Source of the DNA: Longispora fulva
GTDB lineage: Bacteria > Actinomycetota > Actinomycetes > Mycobacteriales > Micromonosporaceae
Assembly (NCBI RefSeq): GCF_015751905.1
Contig: NZ_JADOUF010000001.1
Location: forward strand, 1,116,001-1,180,000
Direction: 5' to 3'
DNA: 64,000 bases
Positions 60,005 to 64,000 of the stretch are shown here, one piece after another (the first letter of the stretch is position 1; each line of letters opens with the position of its first letter). The notes beneath the pieces were generated by a model. It saw only the letters and a program-made list of their open reading frames with translations, was not told where the DNA came from and did no database searches. The translations under genes were made by a program, and so were the position numbers.

Positions 60005-61173
60005 CACATGGCTGACCTCAGACGATCCGTGAACTCCTCGGTCCGCAGCTCGCCCGGGTATCTCTCGTGCAGGGCGGACTCGAGTTCGCTGGCCACCATG
60101 ACCAGCGACGGCAGGGACCGACGGTCGCCGCTGAGGGCCTCAGCGCCCTTCGCCAGCGCGTCCTCGAGGTTTCCGGTGCGCGCCGCGACCACTCCGAGCG
60201 TCAGACGTGCCTCAGCGGCGCGCATCGGCGACACCTCGACGCCATGGGGTCGTTGCGATCGCGCGATGACCTGACGCGCGTGGGTCGCGGCAAGCTCATC
60301 CGCTCCCGCCAAGCGGTAGGCGTCCATCGCGTAGAAGTCCCACTTGTCGGGGTCGACAACGAAGTGATGGTCGGGACGGTCGGGGCGGGGCAGGACCGAC
60401 AACAGATCCGCTCCCTCGTCGAGCGCGCTTCTGACGGCCTCGATGTCCCCCAGTCGGGCGTAGGCCTTCGCTCTCTGCGCCAATAGCTGGACCGTGACCG
60501 ACTCGGAATGGGCGATCATGATTCCGGCGTTCGCCTCCGTGACGACGCGACCGTAGCGTCCCTGGGTGAGGGCGAACCACGCTCTCATCTCATGGGTCCA
60601 GGCGAGGATCTCGGCGTTGCCGGCCTCATGCGCGAGTTGCCGGGCGGCGACGCGGGTGGACTCCGCGCCGGCTCGCATCCCCATGTCGTACTCGACGCAT
60701 CCGATCAACAGGGCCAACCGTCCGGCGGCGACGAGCAGATCCCTGTGCTGCTGGAGGCCGACGGGTCGATGGAGCAGCGTGACCACATGGCGTAGCCATT
60801 CCTGGGATTCGCGCCTGAGGTCCGTGGCGTCCCGATAGGGGTACTGGCAGCACAGCTCGAAGATGGTGGAATCAAGCGCCTCCAGCGTCGAAGCTGACGT
60901 GTCGGAGGACTGGATTCTCAGGAGGAGGTCCGCGGTCTGCCATGGCTGAGAGTCACGCGCGGCGGCGATGTCGAGGTGTGCGGCGGACATCAGCTCGCCC
61001 CGCGCGCCGAGCGCCGCATCGCATGCCTTCGCCACGGCCGCGCTCGGCAGCTTCTTTCCGTTGGCGATCTTCGACAGATAGCCCTTGTCGAAGGAGGCCA
61101 GTTCGGCAAGCCTGCCCAGGCTCACCCCGCGCTCGGCCATGAGGTGCCTGAGGGTCTCGCCGAAGGATGCCAT
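60001..61173 (-). CDS. XRE-family regulator with C-terminal TPR-like domain
   Basis: Residues 1-65 form a lambda-repressor-type HTH (FGETLRHLMAERGVSLGRLAELASFDKGYLSKIANGKKLPSAAVAKACDAALG). The remaining 320 residues are a helical TPR-like array (GAESTRVAARQLAHEAGNAEILAWTHEMRAWFALTQGRYGRVVTEAN, VQLLAQRAKAYARLGDIEAVRSALDEG). This architecture is common in Streptomyces and Micromonosporaceae and is often linked to small adjacent genes, as here, where three overlapping small genes diverge from it. Ligand unknown. Confidence 0.9.
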   Translation of the reverse strand: MASFGETLRHLMAERGVSLGRLAELASFDKGYLSKIANGKKLPSAAVAKACDAALGARGELMSAAHLDIAAARDSQPWQTADLLLRIQSSDTSASTLEALDSTIFELCCQYPYRDATDLRRESQEWLRHVVTLLHRPVGLQQHRDLLVAAGRLALLIGCVEYDMGMRAGAESTRVAARQLAHEAGNAEILAWTHEMRAWFALTQGRYGRVVTEANAGIMIAHSESVTVQLLAQRAKAYARLGDIEAVRSALDEGADLLSVLPRPDRPDHHFVVDPDKWDFYAMDAYRLAGADELAATHARQVIARSQRPHGVEVSPMRAAEARLTLGVVAARTGNLEDALAKGAEALSGDRRSLPSLVMVASELESALHERYPGELRTEEFTDRLRSAMC

Positions 61174-61385
61174 GTCCGTCACCTGTCGCACATTGCCATG
61201 ATCAGTGGGCGTTCCCCGGGGTTGCCGTGTTGCCCATCATGACGGGCAACTCAGACAACTCCCGCACGCCCACTGTAGTCGGCAGGCTGTGTGCAGGGCG
61301 CTCCCCGTTGGTGGTATCCGCATCGCGGAATGGTGGTTCCGAGCCGTCGGCGGGGAGCGGCCCACTCAGCTGAGAGGGGCGGGAC
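61174..61385. promoter_or_regulatory. Divergent intergenic region of XRE regulator and small-gene trio
   Basis: 212 bases hold the promoters for both sides. The segment near 61218-61262 contains several CGGGCAACTC/GTTGCC-like half sites (GTTGCCGTGTTGCCCATCAT), which may bind the XRE protein. No stronger motif was seen. Confidence 0.35.
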
Positions 61386-61565
61386 ATGGACAACGCTGGT
61401 GTGATGTCGGTCGAGGAGGCCAGGGCGGTCATGCTGACGCACACGGAGTCGCCCGGTGGCTGGTGTCTGGGATGCCGCAGGCCGGGAACCCCGGACATCC
61501 TGTGGCCGTGCGAGGGCCGGAGGTTCGCGTACCAGGTGCTGATCGCGCGGGGACTCCTGGCGTGA
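61386..61565 (+). CDS. 59-residue Cys-containing protein, first of the XRE-linked trio
   Basis: The product MDNAGVMSVEEARAVMLTHT continues with GWCLGCRRPGTP and ILWPCEGRRFAYQVLIARGLLA. The CxxC and a later Cys suggest a small metal-binding knuckle. The ATG follows GAGAGGGGCGGGAC at good distance, and the GTGA overlap with the next gene supports a real frame. I know of no function; such small proteins accompany XRE/TPR regulators in actinomycetes. Confidence 0.65.
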   Translation: MDNAGVMSVEEARAVMLTHTESPGGWCLGCRRPGTPDILWPCEGRRFAYQVLIARGLLA

Positions 61566-61768
61566 GCGCCGAACGACCGGCCGGGACGATGTCCCCGGTC
61601 AAGGCGCTGATCCGTCTCCTGGCCGAGCTGGTGCTGGAGCTGCACAGGCCGGTCGACGGCGTCGACGTGTGCGTCGGGTGCGCGATGGCGTCAGGTACCG
61701 GTCAGACGTTTCCCTGCTGGCCGGCGAACGCCGCGCGGGACGCCCTGGAGGTGGTGGACGGTGGGTGA
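61562..61768 (+). CDS. 68-residue Cys-containing protein, second of the trio
   Basis: The GTG start overlaps the preceding stop (GTGA). The product VSAERPAGTMSPVKALIRLL contains GVDVCVGCAMASGTGQTFPCWPANAARDALEVVDGG, again a CxxC plus a third Cys in FPCWP, so it resembles the first protein in its cysteine pattern. It overlaps the next gene by 8 bases. No function recognised. Confidence 0.65.
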   Translation: MSAERPAGTMSPVKALIRLLAELVLELHRPVDGVDVCVGCAMASGTGQTFPCWPANAARDALEVVDGG

Positions 61769-62114
61769 CTACTACTCGGCGGCGGCCCAGGTCGTGCGGA
61801 CCAGGGCGGCGGCTCACCGGGCCGGCGACGACCCGGCTCCGGAGCCGCCGCGCCGGTTCGCCTTGCGGCGCTGGCGCGATGACACGGGCGTGAGTGGGCT
61901 GGGGATCGTGGCCTACGGCGTCGCGTGGACCGATGACAAGGTCGTCCTGCGGTGGCTGGGGACGACCACCGGTGTGGCTCAGGTCTGCGTGTTCGATTCC
62001 CTCGACGACCTGATGCGTATCCACGGGCACGGTGGTCGGTCGGAGGTCGTGTGGGTGGACCCGCACTCGATCGACCTGGCCGCCGATGTCCGCATCGGCG
62101 GATACGTCGACTGA
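61761..62114 (+). CDS. 117-residue protein, third of the trio
   Basis: The GTG start is nested in the end of the second small gene. The product has a basic N-terminus (AQVVRTRAAAHRAGDDPAPEPPRRFALRRWRDDTGVSG) and a compact alpha/beta domain (GIVAYGVAWTDDKVVLRWLGTTTGVAQVCVFDSLDDLMRIHGHGGRSEVVWVDPH). I have seen similar products beside XRE regulators in Micromonosporaceae but cannot give a family name or function. Confidence 0.7.
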   Translation: MGDYYSAAAQVVRTRAAAHRAGDDPAPEPPRRFALRRWRDDTGVSGLGIVAYGVAWTDDKVVLRWLGTTTGVAQVCVFDSLDDLMRIHGHGGRSEVVWVDPHSIDLAADVRIGGYVD

Positions 62115-62141
62115 ACGGCCCGGGCGGGCCTTCGACCCTCC

Positions 62142-62591
62142 TCAGGGCATCCGGCGCGGCTCGCCCAGGTGGGTGTCGTCAGGGCCGACCGCGCTGCCGT
62201 CCGGCCGGACGAGCCTGAGCCTCGCCAACGGCTCGCCGGTCGTCCGGTCGATCAGCGGGACGTACTCCTCCCCGGGCGCGACCGCGTGCTCCTCGCCCCA
62301 CTGGCGGAGGGCGACGATCACGTCGAACAGCCCGCGGCCCTCGTCGGTGAGGACGTACTCGCGGTAGCTGGTGCCGTCCGACGCCGGCTCGCTGCGCAGG
62401 ACGCCCGCGTCGACGAGGGTGCGGAGCCGGGTGCTGAGGATGTTCTTGGCGACGCCGAGGCCGCGGTGGAACTGTCCGAAGCGTCGTACCCCGCAGAACG
62501 CGTCCCGGATGATCAGCAGGGACCACTTGTCGCCCAGGAGGTCGACCGTGCGGGCCACGGGGCAACCGGAAAGTGTTGTCGGCATGTCCAT
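62142..62591 (-). CDS. HxlR-family transcriptional regulator
   Basis: The 149-residue protein has the HxlR winged helix: SGCPVARTVDLLGDKWSLLIIRDAFCGVRRFGQFHRGLGVAKNILSTRLRTLVDAGVL, with the conserved N-terminal Cys, and YVLTDEGRGLFDVIVALRQWGEEH. It diverges from the hydrolase gene across 132 bases and is its probable regulator, possibly responding to an electrophile or aldehyde through the Cys. A second in-frame ATG two codons on is possible. Confidence 0.92.
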   Translation of the reverse strand: MDMPTTLSGCPVARTVDLLGDKWSLLIIRDAFCGVRRFGQFHRGLGVAKNILSTRLRTLVDAGVLRSEPASDGTSYREYVLTDEGRGLFDVIVALRQWGEEHAVAPGEEYVPLIDRTTGEPLARLRLVRPDGSAVGPDDTHLGEPRRMP

Positions 62592-62723
62592 GCGATCGCC
62601 TTTCTCGACGGTCCACCCAGGCTGGTTGCATATCAAAACCAGTCAACCTATGCTCGTGACGGTTTCAATTTACTACCAGTTTCCCGCGACGGGCGGGCAG
62701 CTCGACCTCAGGGAGAACACGCC

Positions 62724-63662
62724 GTGATCGCCCCGCACGAGACCTTCGGTGGAACCTACCCGTTCCGCCCGCACTTCAGCTCCGCGCCCGGGTTCACGAT
62801 GCACTACGTCGACGAGGGCGCCGGGCCCGTCCTCCTGTGCCTGCACGGCGAGCCCACCTGGGGGTACCTGTTCCGCGACCTGGTGCACCGGTTCTCCGCG
62901 GGTCACCGGGTGGTCGTACCCGATCACATGGGTTTCGGGAAGAGCGAGACGCCGGCGGACCGGTCCTACCTGGTCCAGGATCACATCGACAATCTTGAGG
63001 CGTTCGTCCTCGACCTCGACCTGCACGACATCACGCTCGTCCTGCACGACTTCGGCGGACCGGTCGGCATGGGGCTCGCCGCCCGGCGTCCGGAGCGGGT
63101 CGCGCGGGTCGTCTCCGTCAACGGCCCGACGCCGTTCGGGCAGCCCGGGCTGGGCGCGGCGTTGGCGGGCAACGCCGACGAGGCTCCGTGGTTCCGGTGG
63201 ATCGCCCGGGCGCACCGGGACGGCAGGCTGGAGAGCGTGCTCGGTGAACTGGGCTACCACATCCTGAGCACGCTCAAGCTCAACGGGTTCGAGAACAACC
63301 AGGTCATCTCCGACACGTGGATCGAGGCGTACGGCGCGGCGTTCCCGACGCCGGCGGAGGCACTGGGCGCGATCGGGTGGGCGAAGGGGCTCGCGACCGG
63401 CGCGCACGTCTTCGAGGAGCCGAGCGGTGCGGCCCGGGCGGCACTGGCCGGGGTTCCGGCGCTGGCCGTCTGGGGGAGCGCCGACCGGACCCTGAACGGC
63501 GGATACTTTCTCCCCCTGTTCCGGGAGGCCTTCCCCGGTGGGACCGTCGCCGAGCTGCCCGGGGTCGGGCACTACGCCTTCGAGGACGCGCCGGAGGCGA
63601 TCGCCGGGCTCCTGGCGGAGTTCCTCGACACCACGAGTTCAGCGGTCACGGTCGCGTCGTAG
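62724..63662 (+). CDS. Haloalkane-dehalogenase-like alpha/beta hydrolase
   Basis: The 312-residue protein shows LCLHGEPTWGYLFRDL (HGEPTW is typical of haloalkane dehalogenases), VVPDHMGFGKSETP, an aspartate nucleophile in TLVLHDFGGPVGM (Asp109) and the catalytic His in LPGVGHYAFED. The Trp that normally follows the nucleophile and binds halide is Phe here (F110), so dehalogenase activity is uncertain; epoxide hydrolase-like or other ester chemistry is possible. GTG start after AGGGAGAA. Controlled probably by the divergent HxlR gene. Confidence 0.85.
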   Translation: MIAPHETFGGTYPFRPHFSSAPGFTMHYVDEGAGPVLLCLHGEPTWGYLFRDLVHRFSAGHRVVVPDHMGFGKSETPADRSYLVQDHIDNLEAFVLDLDLHDITLVLHDFGGPVGMGLAARRPERVARVVSVNGPTPFGQPGLGAALAGNADEAPWFRWIARAHRDGRLESVLGELGYHILSTLKLNGFENNQVISDTWIEAYGAAFPTPAEALGAIGWAKGLATGAHVFEEPSGAARAALAGVPALAVWGSADRTLNGGYFLPLFREAFPGGTVAELPGVGHYAFEDAPEAIAGLLAEFLDTTSSAVTVAS

Positions 63663-64000
63663 GACGGCGAACGCGGCGGGCGGTGGCCCCTGGTCGCGTC
63701 GGGTGAGGACGCATCGTGCGATGTCGCTGGCGGGAGCTGTGCCGGTGTCGACGTCGAGGTCGTAATGCCCGTGGGCGTGGACGGTGCGCAGATGCCCCCG
63801 GGCCAGGCCGGCGCGACCGCGGGGTCCACGGGCGCGTTCGCGTTCCTCGAGGACTGGCAGCGGACAGTGCACGCCGACGAAGAGCACGTCCAGGCCGGTC
63901 AGGGCGTCCAGCCAGTCGTCGAGGAGCTCGGGCGCGAGGAGCATCTCGTCGATGACGAGGTTGTTGCCAGCCACGGTCAGCGCCGCGATGGACGCGTGCA
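63639..64000 (-). CDS. Chloramphenicol-phosphotransferase-like protein (5' end outside window)
   Basis: The fragment reads VAGNNLVIDEMLLAPELLDDWLDALTGLDVLFVGVHCPLPVLEERERARGPRGRAGLA, the middle and end of a CPT-like P-loop kinase: the GNNLVIDEML strand, the VHCPLPVLEERERARGDR-type lid (here GPRGRA) and the HxHGxYDLxVDT tail. The P-loop itself lies beyond the right edge. Such enzymes phosphorylate hydroxyls of antibiotics or other metabolites. Its 3' end overlaps the convergent hydrolase gene by 24 bases. Confidence 0.8.
   Translation of the reverse strand, partial: HASIAALTVAGNNLVIDEMLLAPELLDDWLDALTGLDVLFVGVHCPLPVLEERERARGPRGRAGLARGHLRTVHAHGHYDLDVDTGTAPASDIARCVLTRRDQGPPPAAFAVLRRDRDR

Overview
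The window is very GC-rich (well above 70% by eye), with dense genes, many GTG starts, several apparently leaderless starts and coupled ATGA/GTGA stop-start overlaps. Together with SARP/AfsR regulators, SigE-type sigma factors, LCP proteins, GH27 and tyrosinase exoenzymes and a c-di-AMP riboswitch, this points to a filamentous actinomycete. Small XRE-linked genes near the right end suggest Micromonosporaceae, but that family call is only an inference. No rRNA, tRNA, CRISPR array or transposase was recognised, and there is no PKS/NRPS core.

Left region (about 0.9-12.1 kb). This is the most unusual part. It encodes a recognisable sigma-54 (RpoN: region I, the ARRTVAKYR-type RpoN box and the upstream HTH) and a sigma-54 activator with intact Walker A, GAFTGA, Walker B and Fis-like HTH. 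A near-perfect -24/-12 promoter (TGGCACGAATCCTGCA) lies 30-odd bases before a six-gene operon. Sigma-54 is generally considered absent from Actinobacteria, so a complete sigma factor/activator/promoter set in 10 kb is remarkable. The operon encodes two paralogous proteins (acidic N-terminus, glycine-zipper core, shared C-terminal tail), an HEVGH zinc-protease-like protein, a 610-residue protein with an N-terminal Ig/PKD-like segment, a PLP enzyme of the 8-amino-7-oxononanoate synthase type and a small amidohydrolase. All six are tightly or translationally coupled. A 462-residue protein of unknown function diverges from the activator gene. The output of the system is unknown.

12-28 kb. Secreted enzymes and regulators: a GH27 alpha-galactosidase with a ricin-type lectin domain and an inverted-repeat operator, a Tat-exported phospholipase C with a discoidin-like domain, an RpiR regulator, a peptidoglycan-binding protein, a large AfsR-type regulator divergent from a small SARP, a secreted esterase overlapping a proline/glycine-repeat secreted protein, and a divergent cytochrome P450 next to a receiver/thioredoxin-reductase-like fusion.

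28-48 kb. A MocR regulator diverges from a class V aminotransferase and MFS exporter; a NADAR-domain fusion, a cupredoxin lipoprotein and a PhzF protein follow. A TrmB-type regulator is coupled to a shortened PurA-like enzyme. Next come a c-di-AMP riboswitch before a secreted coiled-coil protein, a serine hydrolase, a sigma/membrane-partner pair, acetyltransferases, a flavin-reductase-like protein, an SGNH hydrolase, an exonuclease, and a tyrosinase coupled to a DUF2182 membrane protein. Three related 37-base elements lie in intergenic gaps here.

48-64 kb. An ArsR/SRPBCC pair, a double-GNAT protein, hydrolases, a NYN/PIN-like protein, two SGNH esterases, a second AfsR-type regulator followed by a SigE-type sigma factor coupled to an LCP protein, an XRE regulator divergent from three overlapping small genes, an HxlR regulator divergent from a haloalkane-dehalogenase-like hydrolase, and a truncated chloramphenicol-phosphotransferase-like gene at the right edge.
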